A stretch of 64,000 bases of DNA from Neoaquamicrobium microcysteis. GTDB lineage: Bacteria > Pseudomonadota > Alphaproteobacteria > Rhizobiales > Rhizobiaceae. Shown here piece by piece: positions 10,062-19,335 of this stretch; the first letter of the stretch is position 1; each line of letters opens with the position of its first letter. The stretch is from assembly GCF_008180155.1 (NCBI RefSeq), contig NZ_VSZS01000064.1, positions 124,001 to 188,000 of the forward strand, written 5' to 3'. The notes beneath the pieces are model-generated. The model made no database searches and was not told the origin of the DNA. It saw only the letters and a program-made list of their open reading frames with translations. The position numbers were made by a program, and so were the translations under genes.

Positions 10062-10096
10062 TAGAAAAAAGGCCCGGATCGCTCCGGGCCTTTCTC
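10062..10096. terminator. Bidirectional terminator, dnaQ / secB
   Basis: A perfect 8-bp stem GGCCCGGA...TCCGGGCC (10071-10090) is flanked by an A-tract on the left and T-rich sequence on the right, so it can serve both convergent genes. Confidence 0.85.
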
Positions 10097-10114
10097 GTTT
10101 GAAACGGCTGCGCC

Positions 10115-10636
10115 TCAGGCGGTGCCGCTTGCCTGCACCTTGGCGCGGGCCTGCTCTTCGGCCATGCGCTGCTGGAACATCTGCGCGAAATCGATCGGAT
10201 CGATCATCAGCGGAGGGAAGCCGCCATTGCGGGTGCAGTCGGCGACGATCTGGCGGGCGAAGGGGAATAGCAGTCGCGGGCATTCGATGAACAGGATCGG
10301 CAGCATGTGCTCCTGCGGGAAGCCGACCGCGCGGAAGACGCCGCCATAGACCAGCTCGACGTTGAACAGAACGTCCTTGTCCGCGCCCGCCTTGGCGTTC
10401 AGCGTCAGCGTCACGTCGTACTCGGTATCCGAAATCGGATTGGCGTTGACGTTGACGTTGATGTTGATGCCCGGCGCCTTGTCGCGGCTGCGCAGCGAAT
10501 TGGGGGCGTTGGGGCTCTCGAAGGAAAGGTCCTTGATGTACTGGGCAAGGACGTTGAGCGACGGCTGAACGCCGTTTCCGGCCGTTGCGCCGCCTGCCGG
10601 GGGCGGGGTGGTGGTTTCTTCTGGTTTCTTGGCCAT
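10115..10636 (-). CDS. secB: Protein-export chaperone SecB
   Basis: SecB is the cytosolic tetrameric chaperone that keeps precursor proteins unfolded and hands them to SecA. The 173-residue product has the family core, including [19 protein letters not shown], a variable acidic/asparagine-rich strand, and [23 protein letters not shown] with the conserved aromatic and cysteine positions. An alanine/proline-rich N-terminal tail of about 25 residues precedes the core, as in other rhizobial SecB. It lies convergent to dnaQ and 94 bp downstream of fxsA on the same strand. Confidence 0.97.
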   Translation of the reverse strand: MAKKPEETTTPPPAGGATAGNGVQPSLNVLAQYIKDLSFESPNAPNSLRSRDKAPGININVNVNANPISDTEYDVTLTLNAKAGADKDVLFNVELVYGGVFRAVGFPQEHMLPILFIECPRLLFPFARQIVADCTRNGGFPPLMIDPIDFAQMFQQRMAEEQARAKVQASGTA

Positions 10637-10730
10637 CAGCCGGAATCCTCTTTGTACAGCCGTTCCCGGCCGGGAATGAAAACGCGGCGTTGGCTACCAT
10701 GGCACGTCCGGCGTGACAAGCTTGGCCGCC

Positions 10731-11231
10731 TCAGCGGTCGTCTTCGATCCGGGGGCGGCGCGGCGGGCTTTGCGGCTCCTCATCCATGTCGCGCGCATAA
10801 TCGCCCGTGTCGAGGTCGATGGTGCGTCCGCGACCACGCCTGTTCGCGAAACCGGGGCCGGCCGTAGCCGTGACGACGGTGATGCGGCTCTTGATCAGCC
10901 GCCAGCCGAGGTCGCGCACCGGCGGAATGAACAGCAGCAGGCCGATCACATCGGTGATGAAGCCGGGCACCAGCAGCAACACGCCGGCCAGCATGATCAT
11001 GAGGCCGTGAACCAGGTCTCGGCCGGGCGACCCGCCCGCGTCCATGGTTTCGCGCATGCGGGCGAGAATGCCGAAACCCTGAATGCGCAGCAGCACCGCA
11101 CCCAGGATCGTCGTGGCCACCACCAGGCCGATGGTGGCGAGCACGCCGATATGGCTGCCCACCAGCACGAAAACGGCGATTTCGGCCAGCGGCAGCGCAA
11201 GCATCAGGAGAGGAACGATCGGGAACGCCAC
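10731..11231 (-). CDS. fxsA: FxsA family inner-membrane protein
   Basis: FxsA-type proteins are small cytoplasmic-membrane proteins; E. coli FxsA affects exclusion of phage T7 by the F plasmid, and a general role is unknown. The family core is clear: PLAEIAVFVLVGSHIG, then a glycine-rich second segment, RIQGFGIL, and VPGFITDVIGLLLFIPPVR. About three to four membrane segments are followed by a charged cytoplasmic tail. I place the start at GTG 11231, which has GGAAAG about 9 nt upstream and matches homologues; upstream ATGs at 11255 and 11273 would add 8-14 residues. Divergent from the Tim44-like gene. Confidence 0.88.
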   Translation of the reverse strand: MAFPIVPLLMLALPLAEIAVFVLVGSHIGVLATIGLVVATTILGAVLLRIQGFGILARMRETMDAGGSPGRDLVHGLMIMLAGVLLLVPGFITDVIGLLLFIPPVRDLGWRLIKSRITVVTATAGPGFANRRGRGRTIDLDTGDYARDMDEEPQSPPRRPRIEDDR

Positions 11232-11385
11232 GTTGAGGTCTTTCCGGGTTGGCATGGTTCGAGTGCGAGGCAATTAGATAGTGATGCTGCGCTTTGATTT
11301 GAATGATGACGGGATGCGTTCTATATGCAAGGGAACATCCGGCTGAAGGGGGATCTTCACCGGGCAAGAGGTTTTGGCGGACGCT

Positions 11386-12084
11386 ATGGAATTTCTCGAC
11401 TTCGGCACGATATTCTTCCTGATTGCAGCGATTGTGATCTTTTTCCAGCTGCGGAACGTGCTCGGCCGTCGTACCGGGAACGAACGGCCGCCATTCGATC
11501 CCTATACCGCGGCGCGCACCGGCGAGAAGACCGAGGGCACCCCGTCGGAGAACGTCGTGTCCCTGCCGCGCCGCAAGGGCGACGCCGAGGCGACCTATGC
11601 GGCCATCGATGCATTCGCCAAGCCGGGCACGGACCTCAACAAGGGCCTGCGCGCCATCCGCGACGCGGACCCCTCCTTCGAACCCAAGACTTTCGTCGAC
11701 GGCGCCAAGATGGCCTATGAGATGATCGTCATGGCCTATGCCGACGGCGACCGCCGGACGCTCAAGAACCTGCTTTCACGAGAAGTTTATGACGGCTTCG
11801 TCGCCGCCATCGCTGACCGCGAAAGCCGCTCGGAAAAGATCCAGTCGTCCTTCGTCGGCATCGACAAGGCCGATATCGTCAATGCCGAGATGAAGGGCAG
11901 CGAGGCGCATGTGACGCTGCGCATCGTCAGCGAGCTGATTTCGGCCACCCGCAACAGCACCGGCGAGGTGATCGACGGCGATCCCGAAACCGTCGCCGAG
12001 GTCAAGGATGTGTGGACCTTCGCGCGCGACACACGCTCCCGCGACCCGAACTGGAAGCTGGTCGCCACCGAAGCCGACGACTGA
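11386..12084 (+). CDS. Tim44/TimA family membrane-associated protein
   Basis: The 232-residue protein starts MEFLDFGTIFFLIAAIVIFF, a single N-terminal membrane anchor, followed by a linker rich in charged residues and a C-terminal Tim44-like domain from about residue 80 to the end. In Caulobacter the related TimA is peripheral to the inner membrane and linked to protein traffic; a role here is inferred. A TTG codon at 11374 also opens the frame, but ATG 11386 gives the usual N-terminus. It lies divergent from fxsA and 35 bp before mltA, in the order secB-fxsA-timA-mltA common to rhizobia. Confidence 0.88.
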   Translation: MEFLDFGTIFFLIAAIVIFFQLRNVLGRRTGNERPPFDPYTAARTGEKTEGTPSENVVSLPRRKGDAEATYAAIDAFAKPGTDLNKGLRAIRDADPSFEPKTFVDGAKMAYEMIVMAYADGDRRTLKNLLSREVYDGFVAAIADRESRSEKIQSSFVGIDKADIVNAEMKGSEAHVTLRIVSELISATRNSTGEVIDGDPETVAEVKDVWTFARDTRSRDPNWKLVATEADD

Positions 12085-12119
12085 GTTTCGCGGCCGGATC
12101 GCGCGACGGAGCCCGCGCC

Positions 12120-13223
12120 GTGCCGCTTTCACCCCTTTTCAGGCAGGCACGCTACGCCGAACTGCCGGGCTGGGCCGGTGACGACCACGCAGCAGCCTTT
12201 GCAGCGTTCCGGCGAAGCGCGCTGCATGCGTGCGAAAAGTCCTACAAGAGCGGATCGCTCGGCATCGAGGCGCAGGCGTTCACAGACGCCTTTTCCGCAG
12301 CTCGCGGCGTCCCCGAAATTGACGCTGAGGCGGCGCGTCGCTTCTTCGAGGATCATTTCCTTCCTTTCCGCATCGTGCCCGACACGGCTGATGGCGGCTT
12401 CGTCACCGGTTTCTATGAGCCCGAGGTGGAGGCATCCGACAAGCGCACCCACAGGTTCGGGGTGCCGTTGCTGGGTGTCCCGAACGATCTGGTTAAGGTC
12501 GACGATGACAGCCGCCCTGCCGGGCTCGATCCCTATCTGGCCTTCGGCAGGAAGATGCCCGACGGCATTGTCGAATATTTCGACCGCGCGGCGATAGAAG
12601 CCGGCGCCATCGAGGGCAGGGCGCGGCCGCTCGCATGGCTGGCCGACCCCGTCGATGCGTTCTTCATTCATGTGCAGGGTGCGGCGCGCCTTCATATGCG
12701 GGACGGTACGGTGCGGCGCGTGACCTACGCCGCCAAGTCCGGCCAGCGTTTCACCGGGGCCGGACGGGTGCTGGTGGACATGGGAGAAATTCCGCCGGAG
12801 GACGTGACCATGCAGTCGATCCGCGCATGGTTTCGCGACAACCCGACCCGCATCGCCGAAATCCTGCACCGAAACCGTTCCTACATCTTCTTTCGCGAAG
12901 CGCCGGTGGATGACCCCTCGCTCGGGCCAGTCGCCGCCGCCAAAGTCCCGCTCACGCCCGGCCGCTCTGTCGCGGTGGACAGGCTTCTGCATACCTTCGG
13001 CACGCCCTTTTTCATCAGCGCCCCGACGCTCCACGCCTTCGGAGAGCCGTTCTCCCGGCTCATGATCGCGCAGGACACCGGCTCGGCCATCGTGGGTCCC
13101 GCGCGGGGGGACCTGTTTGCGGGCTCGGGCGATGCAGCGGGCGAGATCGCCGGCGTCGTGCGCCATGGCGCCGACTTCTTCGCGCTCGTGCCGCGCACCC
13201 TGGTCGAAGGGCGGGCGGCATGA
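12120..13223 (+). CDS. mltA: MltA-type murein lytic transglycosylase
   Basis: MltA cleaves the glycan strands of peptidoglycan, forming 1,6-anhydro-muramyl ends. The 367-residue product contains the MltA barrel domain (about residues 90-260, including GFVTGFYEPEVEAS) and the C-terminal 3D domain with the Asp-rich QDTGSAIVGPARGDLF motif that holds the catalytic aspartate. The frame is open further upstream, but GTG 12120, with GACGGAG 10-16 nt ahead, gives the conserved start. No clear signal peptide or lipobox is visible, so export is not explained by this start. The stop overlaps the smr start by 4 nt. Confidence 0.9.
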   Translation: MPLSPLFRQARYAELPGWAGDDHAAAFAAFRRSALHACEKSYKSGSLGIEAQAFTDAFSAARGVPEIDAEAARRFFEDHFLPFRIVPDTADGGFVTGFYEPEVEASDKRTHRFGVPLLGVPNDLVKVDDDSRPAGLDPYLAFGRKMPDGIVEYFDRAAIEAGAIEGRARPLAWLADPVDAFFIHVQGAARLHMRDGTVRRVTYAAKSGQRFTGAGRVLVDMGEIPPEDVTMQSIRAWFRDNPTRIAEILHRNRSYIFFREAPVDDPSLGPVAAAKVPLTPGRSVAVDRLLHTFGTPFFISAPTLHAFGEPFSRLMIAQDTGSAIVGPARGDLFAGSGDAAGEIAGVVRHGADFFALVPRTLVEGRAA

Positions 13224-13771
13224 GCGGGCATGCCGACAGGAAGCTTTCGCTGGAAGACCGGATCCTGTGGGGCAAGGTCGCACGTTCCGCGACGCCGCTG
13301 CCGGGCAAGGCCCATGAGGAGGAGCCGGCAGTAGCCGAGGATTTCAGCAGCATGCTCGATGCGCCGAAGGCCCCTTCGGCCAGAACCGAGCCCGCCGCTC
13401 CCGCGCGCCCGAAAACACAGGTTCATCACCGCCAGCACGGCATCGACATGCCCACCCGCGAGAAGCTCGCCAAGGGTCGCCTGCCCATCGAGGGCAAGGT
13501 GGATTTGCACGGCCTGACGCAGGCCGAGGCGCACAGCCTGCTGCTCTCCTTCCTTCATCGCGCCTATGCAGACGGCCGCCGCCACGTGCTGGTCGTGACC
13601 GGCAAGGGCTCGTCGCTCGGCTCCGACGGCATCTTGCGGCGCGCGGTGCCTGCATGGTTCGCCACACCTCCGTTTCGCGCCCTCGTCGCCGGCCATGAAG
13701 ATGCGGCGCGCCGGCATGGCGGCTCGGGGGCGCTCTATGTGCGGCTGCGAAGGCAGGGCAGCGCGTCATGA
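13220..13771 (+). CDS. Smr/MutS2 domain protein
   Basis: The 183-residue protein has a proline- and alanine-rich N-terminal half and a C-terminal Smr domain (about residues 90-175) with the marks KVDLHGLTQAEA, the VVTGKGSS loop and HGGSGALYVRLRR. Smr domains bind nucleic acid and some are nucleases acting on RNA or branched DNA; the substrate here is unknown. It overlaps mltA by 4 nt at its start and the XRE regulator by 4 nt at its end, making a tightly coupled three-gene unit found widely in rhizobia. Confidence 0.9.
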   Translation: MSGHADRKLSLEDRILWGKVARSATPLPGKAHEEEPAVAEDFSSMLDAPKAPSARTEPAAPARPKTQVHHRQHGIDMPTREKLAKGRLPIEGKVDLHGLTQAEAHSLLLSFLHRAYADGRRHVLVVTGKGSSLGSDGILRRAVPAWFATPPFRALVAGHEDAARRHGGSGALYVRLRRQGSAS

Positions 13772-14130
13772 CGCCCTTCGGTGAAAAGATGCGCGAGCTG
13801 CGCGCCAGAAAGGCTGTCTCGCAAAAGGAAATGGCTTTAGCGCTCGGTGTCAGCGCTGCCTACCTCTCGGCGCTCGAGCATGGCCGCCGCGGCGCGCCCA
13901 GTTGGGCGCTGGTGCAGAAGATCGTCGGCTATTTCAACGTCATCTGGGACGATGCCGAGGAATTGCAGCTTCTGGCCGAAATCTCGCATCCGCGCATCGT
14001 CGTCGACACGTCGGGTCTGTCGCCCAGGGCGACTCGGCTCGCCAATCGCCTGGCCGCCGACATCGGCAAGCTCGACGACGAGACGCTCGACATGCTCACC
14101 GACATGCTGGATTCGCGCAAAAAATCGTAG
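13768..14130 (+). CDS. XRE-family helix-turn-helix regulator
   Basis: The 120-residue protein has a Cro/CI helix-turn-helix in residues 5-60: SQKEMALALGVSAAYLSALE followed by HGRRGAPSW. The C-terminal half (residues 65-120) is a small helical region without a recognised ligand domain. It overlaps the smr gene by 4 nt, so it is made with MltA and the Smr protein. Its target is unknown; control of its own operon is a reasonable guess only. Confidence 0.85.
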   Translation: MTPFGEKMRELRARKAVSQKEMALALGVSAAYLSALEHGRRGAPSWALVQKIVGYFNVIWDDAEELQLLAEISHPRIVVDTSGLSPRATRLANRLAADIGKLDDETLDMLTDMLDSRKKS

Positions 14131-14190
14131 CGCCTGTCGGAAGCCCGGCAGCTGCAACGTCCTTCGATCACAAATCGAGGGAGACGACCA

Positions 14191-14580
14191 ATGTCCGAAC
14201 GCGCCATGACCATAACCGGCTGGCTTCTCACCGGGCTCTTTTCGCTGTTCATGCTGGGCGCGTCCATCGCGCCGAAGCTCGTCGGCGCCGAGGTGGCCGA
14301 CGAGACGATGCGCCAGCTCGGCTGGCCGGACGGCTACGTCCTGATGATCGGCCTGATCGAGCTGGCCTGCGTCCTGCTCTATCTCTACCGGAAGACGAGC
14401 GTGCTCGGCGCCATGCTGATGATGGCGGTGCTGGGTGGCGCGATGGCGACGCAGATACGCATCGGCAATCCGCTGTTTTCGCACATCCTGTTTTCGCTCT
14501 ATCTGGGCCTGTTCATGTGGGGCGGCCTTTGGCTGCGCGATCCGGCGCTGCGCCGCCTATTCCCTTGGCGGCGCGACTGA
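14191..14580 (+). CDS. DoxX-like small membrane protein
   Basis: The 129-residue protein has four hydrophobic segments at about residues 8-28, 48-68, 73-92 and 98-116, and the pattern LGWPDGYVLMIGLIELACVLLYL seen in the DoxX-like family. A good ribosome-binding site (GGGAGACG) precedes ATG 14191. The function of this family is mostly unknown. The gene is 60 bp downstream of the XRE regulator and convergent with the DUF1402 gene, whose stop is only 6 bp away. Confidence 0.7.
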   Translation: MSERAMTITGWLLTGLFSLFMLGASIAPKLVGAEVADETMRQLGWPDGYVLMIGLIELACVLLYLYRKTSVLGAMLMMAVLGGAMATQIRIGNPLFSHILFSLYLGLFMWGGLWLRDPALRRLFPWRRD

Positions 14581-14586
14581 GCCGCT

Positions 14587-15546
14587 TCAGAACAGCTCTT
14601 TCAGCTCGTCCAGCCTGTCGTTGACCAGCCAGCCGTAATAATTCTCTTCGGGAAGGCGCGGCGCCTGGCCCGCGGCGCGGCGCTTGCGGTTCTCCGCCCG
14701 CAGCGCCTGTGCCCGCTGTTCGGGGTTGCCGACATTGTAGAGCGTGGCGGTGATGCCGGGGTTCTTCGAAATGTCGTAACCCGCGATGTCGCGATAGGCG
14801 TCGATGGACTTCTTCAGCGTCGCCGCGACGTAGTTCAGCGTCAGGTCGGGGTCCATGATGGTCCGGTAGACCTGCTGCGCGTCGTTGTGATCGAGCTTGG
14901 GCAGGCCCGACACCTTCGCCACCAGATCGCTCATCTGCAGGGCCGTCAGCGGGTTCAGCTGGCCGATGCCGAAGGTCTGCCCGGCATAGAAGGGCTGGAA
15001 GAAGACGGCGCTGAAGCGGTCGTTGGGGAAGCGCTTGCCGTCCACGGTCTTGTTGCGGAAGTCCTTTTCCCAGACGGTCTCGCGGCAGGACCAAAGCTTG
15101 TAGCTTTCCGAAATGCCGGCGCATTTCTCGAACTGCGCGCGCTCGACGAAATCGCCGACCGCTTCCCCGCCATAGGAGAAGCTGAAGCTGGTCTGGAGGT
15201 ACGAAACCGCCTTGACGTAGTATGTCTGGAGACGGTCGTAGGCATCCACATTGTAGGTGTGCTCGCCGACGATCGCGCCGGCCATGTGCAGCGGGTCGAT
15301 ACCGTATCTCTTGGAGATCGAGACGATCTTGGAGCGCAGCGCGCTGTCGGTCTTCAGCAGCGCATAGACCTTGGCGTATTTGGCCTCGTAGGTCGAGCGC
15401 GACGCGCGCGTGCGGCTGGCCGACGCCGCCGGCACCCCGGGCTGCGTGGCGAAGCGGTTGCCGGGCGGCACGAGCGTGGCGGCATCGGCCGGAACGACCG
15501 TCGCGACGAGGCAAAGGCTGGCAAGGAGCCGCGTTGCAGAGTTCAT
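14587..15546 (-). CDS. DUF1402 family exported protein
   Basis: The 319-residue product begins with a clear signal peptide (hydrophobic residues about 5-22, likely cleavage after VVPADA). The rest matches DUF1402, a family largely restricted to rhizobia, with features such as KRYGIDPLHMAGAIVGEHTY that resemble the goose-type lysozyme/transglycosylase fold. A role in peptidoglycan cleavage is therefore possible but unproven. I chose ATG 15546, which follows AAGGTCAG, over an upstream ATG at 15567. It is 154 bp downstream of hslU on the same strand. Confidence 0.82.
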   Translation of the reverse strand: MNSATRLLASLCLVATVVPADAATLVPPGNRFATQPGVPAASASRTRASRSTYEAKYAKVYALLKTDSALRSKIVSISKRYGIDPLHMAGAIVGEHTYNVDAYDRLQTYYVKAVSYLQTSFSFSYGGEAVGDFVERAQFEKCAGISESYKLWSCRETVWEKDFRNKTVDGKRFPNDRFSAVFFQPFYAGQTFGIGQLNPLTALQMSDLVAKVSGLPKLDHNDAQQVYRTIMDPDLTLNYVAATLKKSIDAYRDIAGYDISKNPGITATLYNVGNPEQRAQALRAENRKRRAAGQAPRLPEENYYGWLVNDRLDELKELF

Positions 15547-15699
15547 CACTGACCTTATGAAGATCAAGCCCGATAGACCCTTATCCGGGTCTAGAGCGGC
15601 GAAAATAGTTGCAGCCGTAGATCAAGTCGAGAGCCGCGGCGTTCAAACTCACGTCATGACTCTCGAAAACTTGAACGGCTTCCCGCCGCGGACGCTCCC

Positions 15700-17007
15700 T
15701 TACAGGATGAAGCGCGACAAGTCAGTATTTTTCGCAACGTCGCCGACATACTTCGCGACATAGTCCGCGTCGATGACCAGTTCGGCGCCCGATTTGTCGG
15801 GGGCGTTGAATGAGATGTCGTCCAGCACGCGCTCCATCACCGTCTGCAGGCGGCGCGCGCCGATGTTCTCGACGCTGGCATTGAGGTCGACCGCGATGCC
15901 GGCAAGGCTGTCGATGGCGTCGTCGGTGAAGTTCAGCGTCACGCCTTCGGTGCCCATCAGCGCGATATACTGCTTGATGAGGCTGGCCTCCGTCTCCGTC
16001 AGGATGCGGCGGAAATCGTCCTTCTCCAGCGCCCGCAGTTCGACGCGGATAGGCAGGCGGCCCTGAAGCTCGGGCAAAAGGTCCGACGGCTTGGCGACAT
16101 GGAATGCGCCGGAAGCGATGAAGAGGATGTGGTCCGTCTTCACCGGCCCGTACTTGGTCGCCACCGTAGTGCCCTCTACCAGCGGCAGCAGGTCGCGCTG
16201 CACGCCCTCGCGCGAGGGGCCGCCCGAAATGTCGCTGCGGGCCGCCACCTTGTCGATCTCGTCGAGGAAGACGATGCCGTCGTTCTCGGTCGATTCCAGC
16301 GCGCGGCGCACAACCTCGTCCTGGTCCAGAAGCTTGTCGGACTCATCGTTGATGAGCAGGTCGTAGGATTCCTTGACCGTGGTCTTGCGCGTCTTGGTGC
16401 GCTGGCCGCCCATCGCCTTCTGCATCATCTCGCTGAGATTGATCATGCCGACGCCGCCCGGCATGCCGGGTATCTCGAACCCGGGCATGCCGCCGGAGCC
16501 GGTGTCGGCCACCTCGACCTCGATTTCCTTGTCGTCCATGCTGCCTTCGCGCAGCTTCTTGCGGAAGGAATCGCGCGTCGCGGGGCTGGCATTCTTGCCG
16601 ACCAGCGCTTCCAGCACGCGCTCTTCGGCGTTGAGATGCGCGCGGGCCTTCACGTCCTCGCGCATCTTTTCGCGCGTCAGGCCGATGGCGGCCTCGACCA
16701 GATCGCGAATGATCTGCTCCACGTCGCGGCCGACATAGCCGACCTCGGTGAACTTTGTTGCCTCCACTTTGATGAAGGGGGCGCCCGCCAGCTTTGCGAG
16801 ACGGCGCGAGATCTCTGTCTTGCCGACACCGGTGGGGCCGATCATCAGGATGTTCTTGGGCATCACCTCCTCGCGCATCTGGCCTTCGAGCTGCTGGCGC
16901 CGCCAGCGGTTGCGCAGGGCGATGGCCACGGCGCGCTTGGCGTCCTTCTGGCCGATGATGTAGCGGTCGAGCTCGGAAACGATCTCGCGGGGGGAAAAAT
17001 TGGTCAT
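15700..17007 (-). CDS. hslU: ATP-dependent protease HslUV, ATPase subunit HslU
   Basis: HslU is the AAA+ unfoldase that feeds substrates into the HslV peptidase. The 435-residue protein has Walker A GPTGVGKT at residues 57-64, the pore motif GYVGRDVE, the inserted I domain (about residues 110-240, here with a Gly/Pro/Met-rich segment), Walker [10 protein letters not shown], and the C-terminal DLSRFIL tail that docks into HslV. The true start is ATG 17007; the frame is open to 17427 but that part is antisense to or overlaps the GNAT gene. The stop lies in a 150-bp spacer with a short inverted repeat. Confidence 0.97.
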   Translation of the reverse strand: MTNFSPREIVSELDRYIIGQKDAKRAVAIALRNRWRRQQLEGQMREEVMPKNILMIGPTGVGKTEISRRLAKLAGAPFIKVEATKFTEVGYVGRDVEQIIRDLVEAAIGLTREKMREDVKARAHLNAEERVLEALVGKNASPATRDSFRKKLREGSMDDKEIEVEVADTGSGGMPGFEIPGMPGGVGMINLSEMMQKAMGGQRTKTRKTTVKESYDLLINDESDKLLDQDEVVRRALESTENDGIVFLDEIDKVAARSDISGGPSREGVQRDLLPLVEGTTVATKYGPVKTDHILFIASGAFHVAKPSDLLPELQGRLPIRVELRALEKDDFRRILTETEASLIKQYIALMGTEGVTLNFTDDAIDSLAGIAVDLNASVENIGARRLQTVMERVLDDISFNAPDKSGAELVIDADYVAKYVGDVAKNTDLSRFIL

Positions 17008-17012
17008 CAGGG

Positions 17013-17525
17013 TCAAATCTCTCGGGGGGCGTCCAGCGCCATCATCAGGGCCGGACCATATTGTGTGGTTCTGGTGTCGAAGGGGCGAAACCCGGCCTTC
17101 TCGTAGGCGCGGATCGCGCGGGCGTTCGCTGGGTCGGGGTCGATGATGAGCCGCGGCGCGCCCTCGTCGAAAAGCTGCGCCGCAAACTGCCGGATGATCG
17201 CCGAACCGTGGCCCTTGCCGACGAGCGCGGGATCGCCGATCGACATGTCGAGACCCAGCGTTCCGGTCGGCTGGTCCTGATAGGGATGGCCGTCCTCCAG
17301 ATGCGGATCGTAGTTCTGGAGGTAGGCGATGGGCTTGCCGTCCAGCTCGACGATCAGCGGCTCGGTCGAGATGTCGTCGATGGCCGCCTCGATTTCCTCG
17401 ATGGCTTCCACCGGGTCGCCCCACCATTCCTTCAGGTGCGGCTCTTCCAGCCAGCGCGCGACCATCGGCAGGTCGCGCGGCGTCAGAGCCCGAAACGTGT
17501 AGCGCGCCACGCCGCTACTCCGCAT
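17013..17525 (-). CDS. GNAT family N-acetyltransferase (RimJ/AAC(6')-like), between hslV and hslU
   Basis: The 170-residue product has the GNAT fold: [22 protein letters not shown] at the start, a WWGDP motif, and the acetyl-CoA loop [12 protein letters not shown], with late motif [19 protein letters not shown]. These resemble aminoglycoside 6'-acetyltransferase and RimJ-type enzymes, but resistance cannot be inferred from similarity. ATG 17525 overlaps the hslV stop by 11 nt; GTG 17510 is an alternative that removes five residues. Only 5 bp separate its stop from the hslU start, so it is surely co-transcribed with hslVU. Its substrate is unknown. Confidence 0.88.
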   Translation of the reverse strand: MRSSGVARYTFRALTPRDLPMVARWLEEPHLKEWWGDPVEAIEEIEAAIDDISTEPLIVELDGKPIAYLQNYDPHLEDGHPYQDQPTGTLGLDMSIGDPALVGKGHGSAIIRQFAAQLFDEGAPRLIIDPDPANARAIRAYEKAGFRPFDTRTTQYGPALMMALDAPREI

Positions 17526-18063
17526 CCAGCGTTTCGACGACGAAATTGCCGTTGGTGTAGACGCAGATCTCGGCCGCGATCTCCATCGCCTTGCGGGCGA
17601 TCTCCTCGGCGTCCTTGTCGGTGTCGATCAGCGCGCGGGCCGCAGCCAGCGCATAATTGCCGCCCGAGCCGATGGCCATGACGCCGTGCTCGGGCTCCAG
17701 CACGTCGCCGGTGCCCGTCAGCGCCAGCGTGACGTTTTTGTCGGCCACCAGCATCATGGCCTCGAGCCGGCGCAGGTAGCGGTCGGTGCGCCAGTCCTTG
17801 GCGAGCTCGACGCAGGCGCGGGTGAGCTGGTCGGGATATTGTTCGAGCTTGGCTTCGAGCCGCTCCAGAAGCGTGAAGGCATCGGCGGTCGCCCCGGCGA
17901 AGCCGGCGATCACGTTGCCCTTGCCGAGCCGGCGCACCTTGCGTGCGTTGCCCTTCATGATGGTCTGGCCGAGGCTGACCTGTCCGTCGCCGGCGATCAC
18001 CACCTTGTTGTCCTTGCGCACCGTGACGATGGTCGTCGCGTGCATGGTCAGTTCATTCGACAT
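17515..18063 (-). CDS. hslV: ATP-dependent protease HslUV, peptidase subunit HslV
   Basis: HslV is the proteasome-like threonine peptidase of the HslUV complex. With the start at ATG 18063 the protein has 182 residues and a short propeptide; the catalytic threonine begins [20 protein letters not shown] at Thr10 (an internal ATG at Met7 would leave a two-residue leader). The stretch [17 protein letters not shown] and the [14 protein letters not shown] motif are typical. It is the first gene of hslV-GNAT-hslU, divergent from hisB with 164 bp between. Heat-shock control is usual for this locus, but I could not locate a convincing RpoH promoter. Confidence 0.96.
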   Translation of the reverse strand: MSNELTMHATTIVTVRKDNKVVIAGDGQVSLGQTIMKGNARKVRRLGKGNVIAGFAGATADAFTLLERLEAKLEQYPDQLTRACVELAKDWRTDRYLRRLEAMMLVADKNVTLALTGTGDVLEPEHGVMAIGSGGNYALAAARALIDTDKDAEEIARKAMEIAAEICVYTNGNFVVETLDAE

Positions 18064-18227
18064 ATCAACTCCGATACTGCCTTCGGTCGGCCTATGGGAA
18101 ATGCAGCGCCGGCCGCATGATCGCTTATGTATGCGCGCCGGGCGCGAATGCAAATCGCGCCGCGCTGGCAATCGCTTTGCCATGCTGGTAAGAGGCTGTC
18201 GCTTCGAGGCAAAAGAGGTCGCACGGC

Positions 18228-18833
18228 ATGGCGAATACCGACCGCAAGGCGAGCGTTTCGCGCAAGACGAAGGAAACCGAGATCGCGGTCAGCGTCGATC
18301 TCGACGGCAAGGGCGCGTCGAGCATCTCGACCGGCGTCGGCTTCTTCGACCATATGCTCGACCAGCTTTCGCGCCATTCGCTCATCGACATGAAGGTCGA
18401 GGCCAAGGGCGATCTGCACATCGACGACCACCACACGGTGGAAGATACCGGCATCGCGATAGGCCAGGCCATCGCGAAGGCGCTGGGCGAGCGGCGCGGG
18501 ATCGCGCGCTACGCCTCGATCGACCTTGCCATGGACGAGACGCTGACCAAAGCTGCCGTCGATGTGTCTGGCCGGCCGTTCCTCGTCTGGAACGTCGCTT
18601 TCTCATCGCCCAAGATCGGCACCTTCGACACCGAACTGGTGCGCGAGTTCTTCCGGGCGCTGGCGCAGAACGCCGGCATCACGCTGCATGTCATGAACCA
18701 CTACGGCGCGAACAACCACCATATCGCCGAGACGTGCTTCAAGGCTGTGGCGCGCGCCTTGCGCAGTGCCGTCGAACCCGACCCGCGCCAGAAGGGGGCC
18801 ATCCCCTCGACCAAGGGCACGCTGAACGGATGA
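18228..18833 (+). CDS. hisB: Imidazoleglycerol-phosphate dehydratase
   Basis: HisB (IGPD) converts imidazole glycerol phosphate to imidazole acetol phosphate. The 201-residue single-domain protein lacks the phosphatase half found in enteric HisB, as usual in alphaproteobacteria. Metal-binding motifs are present twice: [15 protein letters not shown] and [10 protein letters not shown] early, then [15 protein letters not shown] late. It opens the his cluster hisB-DUF2628-hisH-DUF1330-hisA-hisF-hisE, divergent from hslV. The next gene follows after 6 nt. Confidence 0.97.
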   Translation: MANTDRKASVSRKTKETEIAVSVDLDGKGASSISTGVGFFDHMLDQLSRHSLIDMKVEAKGDLHIDDHHTVEDTGIAIGQAIAKALGERRGIARYASIDLAMDETLTKAAVDVSGRPFLVWNVAFSSPKIGTFDTELVREFFRALAQNAGITLHVMNHYGANNHHIAETCFKAVARALRSAVEPDPRQKGAIPSTKGTLNG

Positions 18834-18839
18834 ACGGCA

Positions 18840-19334
18840 ATGGCTAGCTATGTGGTGATGGAGCCGCCCGGTCGTGGCGGCGAGGAACGCGCCGTTCTGG
18901 TTCGCGACGGCTTCCATTTCCTTGCCTTCCTGCTGCCGCTCGTCTGGCTGCTTTTCAACCGGCTGTGGATCGAAGCACTGGCGGTATTTGCCGCCGGCGC
19001 GCTCATTGGCGCTCTGGGGTCGTGGTTCGGCGCAGGCGCGGCCGCATCCGTCGTCTCGGTCCTGCTGGCGCTCTTCGTCGGGCTTGAAGCTGCGTCGCTG
19101 AAGATCGCCGCCTTGCGCCGCCGCGGCTGGCGCGAATGGGGCGTGGTGGAAGCCGACAATGCCAGCAATGCCGAAATCCGCTTCGCGGCCAGCCTCGAGA
19201 CGCAACTGGCGGACGAGTTCGTGCCGGCTGAAGATATAGCGCAGCCGCAACTGCCTCCGAGCCGGCCGGCGACACACCCTGCGCGGCCGACGGGCCCGGT
19301 GCTGGGCATGCTCGGCTATCCAGGACGGAACTGA
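18840..19334 (+). CDS. DUF2628 family membrane protein within the his cluster
   Basis: The 164-residue protein has two or three hydrophobic segments (about residues 26-45, 46-60 and 64-85), then a soluble tail ending in a proline-rich region and GMLGYPGRN. The opening [20 protein letters not shown] is the DUF2628 signature. The function is unknown. It lies 6 nt after hisB and 1 nt before hisH, so it is co-translated with histidine enzymes; such placement is common in rhizobia but unexplained. Confidence 0.85.
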   Translation: MASYVVMEPPGRGGEERAVLVRDGFHFLAFLLPLVWLLFNRLWIEALAVFAAGALIGALGSWFGAGAAASVVSVLLALFVGLEAASLKIAALRRRGWREWGVVEADNASNAEIRFAASLETQLADEFVPAEDIAQPQLPPSRPATHPARPTGPVLGMLGYPGRN

Positions 19335-19335
19335 C

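Noticed and set aside
12129-13283. 384-codon minus-strand frame antisense to mltA
   Set aside because: MltA and 3D domains are clear on the plus strand; the antisense product lacks any recognisable domain.
17008-17427. Upstream extension of the hslU reading frame
   Set aside because: It overlaps the GNAT gene out of frame; HslU begins conventionally at 17007.
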